Source of the DNA: Prevotella sp. CAG:755
GTDB lineage: Bacteria; Bacteroidota; Bacteroidia; Bacteroidales; Bacteroidaceae
NCBI GenBank assembly: GCA_000431275.1
Contig: HF989170.1
Location: 1 to 36,202, forward strand
Direction: 5' to 3'
Length of the DNA: 36,202 bases
Shown here: one piece after another, positions 7,770 through 18,544 of the stretch
How the letters are laid out: each line of letters starts with the position of its first letter
How positions within the stretch are numbered: position 1 is the stretch's first letter
The notes under the pieces: generated by a model
The model's input: the letters and a program-made list of their open reading frames with translations, nothing else
Told to the model about the DNA's origin: nothing
Databases searched by the model: none
Made by a program: the position numbers and the translations under genes

Positions 7770-10319
7770 ATGACAGAAGACAGAATTATAAAAGTTAACA
7801 TAGAAGAGGAAATGCGTTCCTCTTACATCGACTATTCCATGTCCGTGATTGTGGCCCGCGCCCTGCCTGATGTGCGCGACGGGTTCAAGCCTGTGCATCG
7901 CCGTATCTTGTACGGCATGATGGACTTGAACCTTACACACGACAAGCCCACACGTAAGTCGGCGCGTATTGTCGGAGAGGTGATGGGTAAGTATCACCCT
8001 CATGGCGATTCGTCTATTTATGGCGCCTTAGTGCGTCTGGCGCAGGATTGGTCGATGCGCTATCCTTTGGTGAAAGGACAGGGAAACTTTGGCTCCGTTG
8101 ACGGAGACTCGCCTGCTGCCATGCGATATACCGAGGCAAAGCTGAGCCCCTTAGGTGAGGCGATGATGCAAGATATCGACAAGGAAACTGTCGACATGAT
8201 GAACAACTTTGATGACACGCTCAAAGAACCAACGGTCATGCCGACACGCATCCCGAATTTCCTCGTAAATGGAGCCAGTGGTATCGCAGTGGGCATGGCT
8301 ACGAACGTGCCGACGCATAATCTGAACGAAGTCATAGACGGATGTATTGCTTATATCGATAATCCCGACATCACAATCGAGGAGCTCATGCACTACATTC
8401 CGGCACCTGATTTTCCCACGGGGGGATATATCCTGGGATTGCAAGGAGCGCGCAGTGCGTATGAGACGGGTAAAGGCCGAGTTGTCATGCGGGCGAAAGC
8501 CGAAATCGAGAACGGGCCGGCGCACGACAAAATCGTGGTGACGGAAATTCCCTACGGAGTCAACAAAGCCGAACTTGTCAAGTCGATAGCCGATTTGGTA
8601 AATGAGAAGAAAATAGAAGGCATCAGCAACGTGAACGACGAAAGTTCGCGCGAGGGCTTACGGGTAGTGGTGGACGTCAAGCGTGATGCCAATGCCAATG
8701 TAATTCTCAATAAGTTGTTCAAGATGACCGCCTTGCAGTGCAGCTTTGCTGTCAATTGCATTGCACTCGTGAAAGGCCGTCCGAAACTTTTGAACCTGAA
8801 ACAGTGCATCCAACACTTTGTGGAGCACCGTCATGATGTCGTGATACGCCGCACGCGTTTCGACTTGAAAAAAGCGCAGGAGCGATTGCATATCTTGCAG
8901 GCGCTTATCGTGGCCAGCGACAATATCGACGAGGTCGTGCACATCATCCGGGCGGCTAAAACTCCACAGGAAGCGGTTGAAAACCTCATGACACGTTTTG
9001 AGTTCGACGATATACAAGCCAAGGCCATTGTCGAGATGCGCCTTCGCCAGCTGACTGGACTTTTGCAGGAGCAGCTGCGCAGTGAATTCGATGAAGTCGA
9101 AAAGCGGATCGCCTATTTCGAAACAATCCTCAATGACGAGAACGTCTGCAAAGGCGTGATTAAGGATGAACTGACCGAAGTGAAAGAAAAATATGGTGAT
9201 GAGCGCCGCAGCGAAATCCTGTTGTCAAATGAGGAGTTTAACCCTGAGGATTTCTATGCTGACGACGAGGTCGTCATCACTATCAGCCATTTGGGATATA
9301 TCAAACGCACTCCACTCGCCGAGTTCCGCGCCCAAGCGCGAGGCGGCGTCGGAAGCAAGGGGAGCAGCGCCCGTGATGCCGATTTCATCGAATATATCTA
9401 TCCGGCGACGATGCATAACACCATGCTCTTCTTCACAGCCAAAGGACGGTGTTTTTGGTTGAAAGTCTATGAGATTCCGGAAGGAACAAAGAACTCGAAA
9501 GGACGTGCCATCCAAAACTTACTGAATATAGAGAGTGACGATGCCATCAACGCCTGCCTGCATATCCGTAAATTAGGTGATCCAACGTTCTGTGAAAGCC
9601 ATTTCGTAATGTTCTGTACAAAGAACGGCGTGATCAAGAAGACGTGCCTGACAGAGTATTCCCGTCCCCGCACAAACGGAGTGAACGCAATCACCATCCG
9701 CGAAGACGATCGCGTGGTCAGCGTCTGCTTGACGAACGGCGAGAACGAAATAATCCTTGCCAATCGCAACGGTCGAGCCATTCGTTTCGCCGAAGATGCT
9801 GTCCGGACAATGGGACGTACGGCCACAGGTGTGCGTGGAATGCTTCTTGACGAAGAAGGCGACGATGAGGTCGTGGGCATGGTCTGCGTTAACGACAAGG
9901 AGCAAGAGACTGTGATGGTCGTTAGCGAAAAAGGTTACGGCAAGCGGAGTGCCGTCGAGGACTATCGCATGACGAACCGTGGCGGAAAGGGCGTGAAGAC
10001 GTTGAGCATTACAGAAAAGACCGGTAAACTGGTGGCCATCAAGATAGTTACTGACGACAATGACCTTATGATTATCAACAAGAGCGGAATCACACTTCGT
10101 TTGAAGGTAGCTGATGTCAGGGTCATGGGACGTGCCACGCAAGGGGTCCGTCTGATCAACCTAGGAAAGCGTAACGACACGATCAGCAGCGTCTGCCATG
10201 TGAGCACGGACGACGATACCGAAGATGAAAGCATTGAAACGGGAAACACCGTAGAAACAGAAAGCATGCTTGACGAACGACAAGCGGAGAGCAACAACGA
10301 ACAAGAAGAAAACGTTTAA
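7770..10319 (+). CDS. gyrA: DNA gyrase subunit A
   Basis: Breakage-reunion subunit of gyrase, introducing negative supercoils. At 849 residues it is full length. The catalytic tyrosine is Y120 in MRYTEAKLSP, inside the winged-helix region with HPHGDSS at 76-82. The quinolone-determining positions are S81 (E. coli Ser83) and G85 (E. coli Asp87). The C-terminal beta-pinwheel carries a GyrA-box-like QARGGVGSKG and a second RGGKG near 737-741, both usual for Bacteroidetes. The protein ends with a disordered acidic tail. A -7 element lies upstream, and a TPR gene follows after 14 bases, probably in the same transcript. Confidence 0.98.
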   Translation: MTEDRIIKVNIEEEMRSSYIDYSMSVIVARALPDVRDGFKPVHRRILYGMMDLNLTHDKPTRKSARIVGEVMGKYHPHGDSSIYGALVRLAQDWSMRYPLVKGQGNFGSVDGDSPAAMRYTEAKLSPLGEAMMQDIDKETVDMMNNFDDTLKEPTVMPTRIPNFLVNGASGIAVGMATNVPTHNLNEVIDGCIAYIDNPDITIEELMHYIPAPDFPTGGYILGLQGARSAYETGKGRVVMRAKAEIENGPAHDKIVVTEIPYGVNKAELVKSIADLVNEKKIEGISNVNDESSREGLRVVVDVKRDANANVILNKLFKMTALQCSFAVNCIALVKGRPKLLNLKQCIQHFVEHRHDVVIRRTRFDLKKAQERLHILQALIVASDNIDEVVHIIRAAKTPQEAVENLMTRFEFDDIQAKAIVEMRLRQLTGLLQEQLRSEFDEVEKRIAYFETILNDENVCKGVIKDELTEVKEKYGDERRSEILLSNEEFNPEDFYADDEVVITISHLGYIKRTPLAEFRAQARGGVGSKGSSARDADFIEYIYPATMHNTMLFFTAKGRCFWLKVYEIPEGTKNSKGRAIQNLLNIESDDAINACLHIRKLGDPTFCESHFVMFCTKNGVIKKTCLTEYSRPRTNGVNAITIREDDRVVSVCLTNGENEIILANRNGRAIRFAEDAVRTMGRTATGVRGMLLDEEGDDEVVGMVCVNDKEQETVMVVSEKGYGKRSAVEDYRMTNRGGKGVKTLSITEKTGKLVAIKIVTDDNDLMIINKSGITLRLKVADVRVMGRATQGVRLINLGKRNDTISSVCHVSTDDDTEDESIETGNTVETESMLDERQAESNNEQEENV

Positions 10320-10333
10320 CACAAACAGAAGTT

Positions 10334-11566
10334 ATGATGAAAAAACTTTTAATTTCAATTGGACTGTGCATGGTGGCTAGTTCGTCATATGCGCAGAAAT
10401 GGTGGAACGCCGAGGAAAAATTCGACGAAGGCAAGTATACCGAAGCTGCCGCTATTATGGATAAAGTCCTGACGCAGGAACACAAGGACACGGAGTGGGC
10501 AAAACTCTATAACCTTGCGGCAAACATTCAGATCCACCTATACAATCCAGAACTGGTCAAGGCTGCGCAGGGGCAGCCTTTTGACACTACGCTCTTTGTG
10601 AGTGGATTGGACAAAGCTGTGACTTATTTCACTAAGAGTCATGAGTATGACGTCAAACCGAATGCCAAAGGAAAAGTGAAGGCAAAGTTCATCGACGATA
10701 ATCACACGAGGATGAAAGACATGCTGAAACACTATAACTTCGCGGCGCAATTCCTTTTGATGAACAAAGATATGGACGGAGCAGTCACCATGTTCCGCAA
10801 GTACATTGAGATGCCGGACAATCCCGTTTTCAGCAAAGAGGAGACCGACTCAATCCGTAAGGCAGACCATGAAGGCTATGCACAGACAGCGTTCAACATT
10901 GCAATGATTCGTTTCGAGCAGAAGAACTGGAAGGAAGTGTTGGACAATGTGGATTTAGTGCTGAACGATACGGCCTACATGCACGACGCCTACGTCATGA
11001 AGATGCAAGCCTTGCTTGAAACGAAGGATACGGCACAGTGGGTGCTTTGCGCACAAGAGGCTGTTTCCCACCTCGAAGACGCTGCGTCTATCGCCCAGTC
11101 GCTTCTTTATTACTATGTGGAGAAAAACTTGGTGAAGGATGCGCAGGACATGGCCAACAAGATGGTGGCAGACTTCCCGAATAACAAGAATGCTTGGTAC
11201 ATGAAGGGTTGTGTCGACCTGAACCTCGTGAAAGACTTTGAGACGGCGCGGGCTGATTTTGCCAAGACGTTGGCTATCGACCCCAATCATTATGAGTCGA
11301 ACATGAACACGGGCGTCAGCTTCATCAACGAGGTGATCAGCCGCCGCGACAAGGGTGAGTTCGTCACCGACCGTACGAGGGTAAAGGAATACAATGCAAG
11401 TATCGAGAAGATGCGCGAATACTATAAGAAAGCGCTTCCTTATTTCGAGAAAGCCCGGATGCTGGCTCCCGACCGTATCAAGGAGTGGGGCCCCAATTTG
11501 CAGAACGTCTACTCCAATCTTGAAATGAAAGACAAGGTTGAAGAAATCAAGGCCTTGATGAATTAA
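10334..11566 (+). CDS. Exported tetratricopeptide-repeat protein
   Basis: A 410-residue protein of unknown function. The N-terminus is a classical signal peptide (MKKLLISIGLCMVASSSYA, cleavage predicted before QKW) without a lipobox, so it is probably periplasmic. The rest is helical TPR-like sequence, with repeats such as FDEGKYTEAAAIMDKVL early and KNAWYMKGCVDLNL later. It lies 14 bases after gyrA and is likely co-transcribed. The end (PDRIKEWGPNLQNVYSNLEM) matches that of the next gene, marking a tandem paralogue pair. Function cannot be deduced. Confidence 0.85.
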   Translation: MMKKLLISIGLCMVASSSYAQKWWNAEEKFDEGKYTEAAAIMDKVLTQEHKDTEWAKLYNLAANIQIHLYNPELVKAAQGQPFDTTLFVSGLDKAVTYFTKSHEYDVKPNAKGKVKAKFIDDNHTRMKDMLKHYNFAAQFLLMNKDMDGAVTMFRKYIEMPDNPVFSKEETDSIRKADHEGYAQTAFNIAMIRFEQKNWKEVLDNVDLVLNDTAYMHDAYVMKMQALLETKDTAQWVLCAQEAVSHLEDAASIAQSLLYYYVEKNLVKDAQDMANKMVADFPNNKNAWYMKGCVDLNLVKDFETARADFAKTLAIDPNHYESNMNTGVSFINEVISRRDKGEFVTDRTRVKEYNASIEKMREYYKKALPYFEKARMLAPDRIKEWGPNLQNVYSNLEMKDKVEEIKALMN

Positions 11567-11601
11567 GGCACACGGCAGGAAAGCCAAGTGCAAAAGTGAA
11601 A

Positions 11602-11655
11602 GCTCTTGTGTGTATCTCCGTGAAGGAACGCACAAGAGCCTTTGCGGTTTTAATA
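11602..11655 (+). terminator. Putative terminator between the two TPR genes
   Basis: GCTCTTGTG (11602-11610) pairs with CACAAGAGC (11631-11639), giving a 9-bp stem with a 20-base loop, followed by a T-rich stretch (ctttgcggtttta). It may end or attenuate the gyrA-TPR transcript. No strong promoter is visible before the next gene. Confidence 0.5.
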
Positions 11656-11670
11656 TAATCCTTTTGCGAG

Positions 11671-12909
11671 ATGGAAATGAAAAAGCCTTTCATTTTATTG
11701 TTTCTTGCGTTTTGTCTGGCTGACGTCGCTTGGCCGCAAAAAGCTGTCAGGAAAATCCGGACTGCCGTGAAAGCTGGAAACCTTGAAGAGGCGATGAAAC
11801 AGGTCACAGCATGCGAATCGGACAGCCTGTTGACGGATGAATTCAAGGTCTACGAGTGGGGTGTCAGGATACAAGAGCGAATGAATGAGCAGGAGAACGA
11901 GAAGATATATCTCGGGCAAACCTGCGATACGGCTCGTTATTTCAGTAGCGTGAAAGGAATTTTCAATTATTCAGTGAAGGCATACGAAAAAGGTATCGCT
12001 CAGGGAATGAAAGCAGCTCCACTGCACGAGAAAACGTGTGCCCGGTTATGGATGTACTATCCTAATCTTGGCGTGGCGTGTCATTATTATTATAAGAAGG
12101 GCGACTATGCCCAGGCGTGCGATTACTTGGACACGTATATCCAGACGGCGCGCTCGCCGCTTTTCAGTGATGCCCCAAAACCTTTGCTGGACGAACTGCA
12201 TCTTCCCACAATGGCTTTTTTCCGCTTGAAGTCGAACTATGAGTTGGGACAATACGCCAATGTCTTGCAGGATGCATCTTTGGCCATGCGCGACAGTCTG
12301 CACAAAGGTTCCACGCTCCGTTATTTGTCTTTGGCCAGTTTGCATGAAGGTAAAATGGAGGATCATGTGGCCTTCCTGTACCAAGGTCTGCGCGAAGCAC
12401 CAGGAGCTGCATTTTTCTATTCCCAATTGTCGGATTATTATCAACGGTCGGATCAGCTTGCCCGTGCATTAGAGTTGACAGATTCTCTTTTGCAGGTACG
12501 ACCGGGCACACCGCTTTATATGTTTGGCAAGAGCTATCTCCTGCTGAAACTGAAACGATATGCAGAGAGCGTCCGCGTGTCTGAGGATCTGCTCGGTCAG
12601 GACGACAAATGGGCGGAGGCTTATTATAATGTGGGTGTATGTTATTGCAACATGGCTGCTGAAGCGTTCCGGCGCAAACCTGCGGATGTAGAACAGTATA
12701 AGGCTTTTTCTAAGCAGGTTCACGATTATTATGAAGCCGCACGGCCTTATTTAGAGCGCTATCGCGACATCTTTCCTGACAGGGTCAGAAAGTGGGGACC
12801 GTTGTTATACCGTGTTTACTTGAACCTTAATATGGGTGAGGCCTTTGAGGAGGTGGATTCTCTCATGAAGTCTGCTGCCCATCGCAAGTCGGTGCCTGCC
12901 AAGCAGTAG
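11671..12909 (+). CDS. Exported tetratricopeptide-repeat protein, paralogue of preceding gene
   Basis: A 412-residue exported protein. The signal peptide is MKKPFILLFLAFCLADVAWP followed by QKA, with no lipobox. The body is TPR-like and rich in Tyr and Ala (CHYYYKKGDYAQACDYLDTYI). The C-terminal PDRVRKWGPLLYRVYLNLNM aligns with the preceding gene's end, and YIQTARSPLFS aligns with its YIEMPDNPVFS, so the two arose by tandem duplication and have diverged strongly. A very long hairpin follows. The start at 11671 gives the M-E-M-K-K leader; initiation two codons later is equally possible. No specific function can be given. Confidence 0.82.
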   Translation: MEMKKPFILLFLAFCLADVAWPQKAVRKIRTAVKAGNLEEAMKQVTACESDSLLTDEFKVYEWGVRIQERMNEQENEKIYLGQTCDTARYFSSVKGIFNYSVKAYEKGIAQGMKAAPLHEKTCARLWMYYPNLGVACHYYYKKGDYAQACDYLDTYIQTARSPLFSDAPKPLLDELHLPTMAFFRLKSNYELGQYANVLQDASLAMRDSLHKGSTLRYLSLASLHEGKMEDHVAFLYQGLREAPGAAFFYSQLSDYYQRSDQLARALELTDSLLQVRPGTPLYMFGKSYLLLKLKRYAESVRVSEDLLGQDDKWAEAYYNVGVCYCNMAAEAFRRKPADVEQYKAFSKQVHDYYEAARPYLERYRDIFPDRVRKWGPLLYRVYLNLNMGEAFEEVDSLMKSAAHRKSVPAKQ

Positions 12910-12930
12910 GTCAGCGTTTTTCAATGTAGT

Positions 12931-12988
12931 TACAGAAAATCCTACCGCAGTGAGTGTTTCTTTTCTCACTGCGGTAGGATTTTCTGTA
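12931..12988. terminator. Bidirectional terminator, 24-bp perfect hairpin
   Basis: Arms 12931-12954 and 12965-12988 are perfectly complementary over 24 bases around a 10-base loop. Each arm begins or ends with an A/T-rich stretch (agaaaat / attttct), so U-rich RNA follows the GC-rich stem core in either direction. It lies between the convergent TPR gene (+) and zinc-ribbon gene (-). Confidence 0.88.
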
Positions 12989-13000
12989 TGGGAATATGTT

Positions 13001-14143
13001 TTAGTGGCTCGACACCTCTTTGATCTGGACGCTGTTAATCTTAAATTGAGGGTTGATTTCCATGATGACTTTATATGAGGCAAACGTTTTTCCTTCGTCT
13101 GTACGCGCGATGTGCTGGTCGACGGAATAGGCCACGTTATACGACACCTGGTTGTCGGCATCCATTTGTTTTGTGATAACGTAATCATTGTTCACAACGA
13201 AGTTGATGCTGGTGATTGTTGCGGGGTGCATGGCTTCCATGGCAGTAATGACATCGGCTTTTGTAGCATTTGGCGTGGAGAGGAACGCTTTCATCTCCGG
13301 GCTTATCACGCTGCAAACTCCTTCTTGGTCGTTAGCGCCGAGTGCAGTAAAGAAGATGCTGCAAAGATTGGCAACTACGGTACGTTCCTCAGGCTGGACG
13401 GTCAGTTCGGCCATGTTCTTTTCCATATCGCGTGCCTCGTCAACATAGAGTCCATTGGGATGCTCTTCGATGTATCGGTGTATGGCGTCGGGCGTGTTGA
13501 TGCTTTTTGCGTCTATCCAGTCAAGCGAGTCTATTTTTTGCTGGCAGTTCGCTTCGAAACGACTGCCTGGGAAGCGGTTCATGAATTGGATGAAGTCGTT
13601 TTTCGAGCTTGAAAGGCTGATGCTCACCCAAGCGTCGTTTTCGGCTTTCAGCTTGTTGAGGCTGGTTTCAACCTCATTCTGGAATTTGCTGTCGGGGAAA
13701 CTGTCAAGGAAAGCCTGGTAGTCGGCGGGATCTGTACTGCCTTCCAACGACCTGTAAGCTTGTTCGATCGCTTCTTCGGAATTGCTTTCGCTCCATGCAA
13801 AGTAGGCAAACACGCCTCCGCCAATCAGGATAATGCCAAGGATGATGAGCAAAACGTTGCGTACGGTGTGGCTCTTTCGGGGCTGATTGCTTTGTGGCGA
13901 GGTGTAGGCAAGCATTTCTTCTTCCTGCTCCCCGGAGTCGTTTTGAACCGCGGTTGTGCTTGCTTCTCCTGTGGCAGGAAATTGATGCCCGCATTTGGGA
14001 CAGGTTGATGTGGACATTAAAAGAATTTCGTCGCAGTCCGGACATTTTTTGAGGTTGTTGGCGATTTTAATGCCGCAGCCCGGACAAAATTGGGCGTTGT
14101 CAGAGACGTTGTGCCCGCATTCGGGACATTTGATGATTGCCAT
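13001..14143 (-). CDS. Double zinc-ribbon, single-pass membrane protein with C-terminal extracytoplasmic region
   Basis: A 380-residue protein of unknown role. The N-terminus has four CPxC knuckles (CPEC, CPGC, CPDC, CPKC) within the first 55 residues, making two zinc ribbons. A Ser/Glu-rich linker leads to one membrane helix (VLLIILGIILIGGGVFAYFAW, about residues 95-116). Helical TPR-like segments with PDSKF and PGSRF motifs follow. The last 120 residues look like an NTF2-like fold (inference). The open frame extends to a TTG at 14173, but that overlaps a -7 promoter element, so the ATG at 14143 is chosen. Topology suggests zinc ribbons in the cytoplasm and repeats outside. It ends at the shared bidirectional terminator. 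Confidence 0.82.
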   Translation of the reverse strand: MAIIKCPECGHNVSDNAQFCPGCGIKIANNLKKCPDCDEILLMSTSTCPKCGHQFPATGEASTTAVQNDSGEQEEEMLAYTSPQSNQPRKSHTVRNVLLIILGIILIGGGVFAYFAWSESNSEEAIEQAYRSLEGSTDPADYQAFLDSFPDSKFQNEVETSLNKLKAENDAWVSISLSSSKNDFIQFMNRFPGSRFEANCQQKIDSLDWIDAKSINTPDAIHRYIEEHPNGLYVDEARDMEKNMAELTVQPEERTVVANLCSIFFTALGANDQEGVCSVISPEMKAFLSTPNATKADVITAMEAMHPATITSINFVVNNDYVITKQMDADNQVSYNVAYSVDQHIARTDEGKTFASYKVIMEINPQFKINSVQIKEVSSH

Positions 14144-14170
14144 ATAGGTTGTTTTATAAAAATTCAGTGG

Positions 14171-14178
14171 CAAATTTA
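14171..14178 (-). promoter_or_regulatory. Putative -7 promoter element for the zinc-ribbon gene
   Basis: On the minus strand the sequence is TAAATTTG, a match to TAnnTTTG, 27 bases before the ATG at 14143. No -33 element is clear. The GH97 gene is divergent, and no plus-strand promoter element is evident in the 14179-14246 gap. Confidence 0.5.
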
Positions 14179-14246
14179 CGAACTTAATTCGTAGTTTTCC
14201 TCGACTAATATCTTAAAAACAACGTTTATAGAAAATCTGGTCGAAC

Positions 14247-16421
<2,175 letters not shown>

Positions 16422-16534
16422 GAACTTGTTTCCGTCGAAAGAAAAAGGCCGTATCCTCAGAAGTGTAAATATGCTTTGAGATAATCTGCATGCGCCAGGT
16501 GTCGGCGTATCCTTATGATAGAAGTAGGAAACGG

Positions 16535-16573
16535 AAGACGGCAGCCGGGTAGGAAGAAACCGGCTGCCGTCTT
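16535..16573. terminator. Terminator hairpin after nqrF and GH97
   Basis: Arms 16535-16548 and 16560-16573 are a perfect 14-bp inverted repeat around an 11-base loop. It lies 20 bases downstream of the nqrF stop on the minus strand and 114 bases after the GH97 stop on the plus strand, so it could serve both convergent transcripts. Confidence 0.75.
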
Positions 16574-16593
16574 AGTATGTTGTGAATTAGGCT

Positions 16594-17868
16594 TTATCCA
16601 CCGAAATTGTCGTATAGGATAGAGCTTTCTTCTACGCCCAAATCGGTCAGCATTTTGACGACTGCTGCACTCATAGGACCGGGGCCACACATATAGTATT
16701 CGATATCTTCCGGGGCTTCGTGGTCTTTCAAGTAAGTCTCATAAATGACTTTGTGTACGAATCCCGGAGTGTACTTTACGCCTGCCGCGTCCGCAGCAGG
16801 GTCGGGACGGTCGAGCGCCAAGTGGAACGAGAAGTTGGGGAACTCTTTTTCCAATTCGAGGAAGTCTTGCAGATAGAACACTTCATTGAGTGCACGTGCA
16901 CCGTAGAAGTATGACATCTTACGGTCAGTCGTATGCAATGTTTTGGTCATATGCATGATTTGAGCGCGTAAGGGAGCCATACCTGCACCACCGCCGACCC
17001 ACATCATTTCTTTCTTTGAGTCGAAAATGGGGTGGAAGTCTCCGTAAGGTCCGCTCATAATGACCTTGTCGCCGGGTTTAAGCGTGAAGATATACGACGA
17101 GGCAATACCCGGCATCACGTCTTGGAAGCCTACCGCAGGTTTGGGCTTGAATGGAGGTGTCGCTATGCGGACAGTCAGCATGATGCGGTCGCCTTCTGCC
17201 GGATAGTTCGCCATGGAGTAGGCCCGGATTGTCTCTTCCGCATTTTGGCATTTTAGGTCGAAAAGTCCGAATTTCTGCCATGCCGGAAGGTATTCTTCGC
17301 CGATAAGTGACTTGTCAATGTCCTTGTCGTAGTCCATGGAGAAGGTCGGTATCTTGATTTGGGCGTACGAACCGGGGATGAAGTCCATGTGTTCGCCTTC
17401 TGGCAATTTGACTATGAACTCCTTGATAAACGTCGCCACATTTTTGTTGGAAATGACTTCGCATTCCCATTCTTTAACACCGAGCACAGAATCGGGAACG
17501 GTAACGGCAAGGTCGCCTTTCACTTTGCATTGGCAGCCCAGACGGTAGTGTTCTTTAATTTGCTTGCGGGTGAAGTGTCCTTTCTCGACGTCGAGAATTT
17601 CTCCACCACCTTCGGGGACTTGGCACTTGCATTGTCCGCATGAACCCTTTCCACCGCATGCAGACGAGAGGTAAATCCCATTCTCTGAAAGGGTGGATAG
17701 AAGGCTCGAACCTTGGTCAACCGAGATTTTTTCTTTCCCGTTAATAGTGATGGTTACTTTCCCGCTTGGTGTCAGGTACCGTTTGGCGATGAGAAGTATT
17801 GCTACCAGCACCAAAATCGTAACGAGAAAAACGGCGATACTATACAGAATGAATTGAGGATCAGTCAT
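16594..17868 (-). CDS. nqrF: Na+-translocating NADH:quinone reductase subunit F
   Basis: Entry subunit of Na+-NQR: oxidises NADH and passes electrons through FAD and a [2Fe-2S] centre. One N-terminal membrane helix (about residues 6-28) anchors it. The ferredoxin domain has C71, C77, C80 and C112. The FAD-binding motif RAYSMANYP is followed by the NADH-binding glycine loop GGGAGMAPLR. It ends with the conserved aromatic DNFGG. Its 424 residues fit the family. Last gene of the nqrABCDEF operon, 22 bases after nqrE, followed by a hairpin terminator. Confidence 0.97.
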   Translation of the reverse strand: MTDPQFILYSIAVFLVTILVLVAILLIAKRYLTPSGKVTITINGKEKISVDQGSSLLSTLSENGIYLSSACGGKGSCGQCKCQVPEGGGEILDVEKGHFTRKQIKEHYRLGCQCKVKGDLAVTVPDSVLGVKEWECEVISNKNVATFIKEFIVKLPEGEHMDFIPGSYAQIKIPTFSMDYDKDIDKSLIGEEYLPAWQKFGLFDLKCQNAEETIRAYSMANYPAEGDRIMLTVRIATPPFKPKPAVGFQDVMPGIASSYIFTLKPGDKVIMSGPYGDFHPIFDSKKEMMWVGGGAGMAPLRAQIMHMTKTLHTTDRKMSYFYGARALNEVFYLQDFLELEKEFPNFSFHLALDRPDPAADAAGVKYTPGFVHKVIYETYLKDHEAPEDIEYYMCGPGPMSAAVVKMLTDLGVEESSILYDNFGG

Positions 17869-17890
17869 ATCAAATGTTTTTTCAGTTACA

Positions 17891-18517
17891 TTAAATGTTC
17901 AGTCCGGAGAAGCACATAAACGCCATTGCCATCAGGCCGACCGTGATGAATGTGATTCCCAATCCACGCAGGGGCTTCGGGACGTCTGTGTATGCCATCT
18001 TTTCGTTAATTGCCGCCAAACATACAATGGCCAGCAGCCAGCCGAAGCCAGCTCCAAGTGCATAGACTATGGCATCGCTTATGCTAGATATGGCTTGTGA
18101 AGTGGTAGAAGGATCCATTTCTATACGCTGTTGCATGAACAGGCAGGCTCCCATTATGGCGCAGTTTACCGCAATGAGAGGCAGGAATATGCCTAATGCT
18201 GAATACAGCGATGGCGAGAAGCGTTCGACTACCATTTCGACCAGTTGCGTGATACCGGCAATGACAGCAATAAAGAGGATAAACGAAAGATAAGTCAGGT
18301 CGATTCCGAAAATACCGTCGGCAGCGAGTACTTTCGTTTGGAGCAAGTAGTTCACCGGCACAGTGATCAGCAGGACAAAGGTCACTGCTATTCCGAGGCC
18401 GAATGATGTTTTTACGTTTTTACTAACCGCAAGATACGAGCACATCCCTAGAAAGGAGGCAAATATCATGTTGTCTACGAATATAGACCGGACGAAGAGA
18501 CTAAGTGCGTGTTCCAT
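17891..18517 (-). CDS. nqrE: Na+-translocating NADH:quinone reductase subunit E
   Basis: Integral membrane subunit with about six helices, 208 residues. C26 (LGMCSYL) and C119 (AVNCAIMG) correspond to the cysteines that, together with two in NqrD, hold the intramembrane iron centre in Vibrio. NqrD and NqrE are homologous with inverted topology. It lies between nqrD (27-base gap) and nqrF (22-base gap) in the operon. RnfA is the related alternative, but the full nqrA-F context excludes it. Confidence 0.97.
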   Translation of the reverse strand: MEHALSLFVRSIFVDNMIFASFLGMCSYLAVSKNVKTSFGLGIAVTFVLLITVPVNYLLQTKVLAADGIFGIDLTYLSFILFIAVIAGITQLVEMVVERFSPSLYSALGIFLPLIAVNCAIMGACLFMQQRIEMDPSTTSQAISSISDAIVYALGAGFGWLLAIVCLAAINEKMAYTDVPKPLRGLGITFITVGLMAMAFMCFSGLNI

Positions 18518-18544
18518 GCTATAAAGTGATTAATGCGGTTGTCA

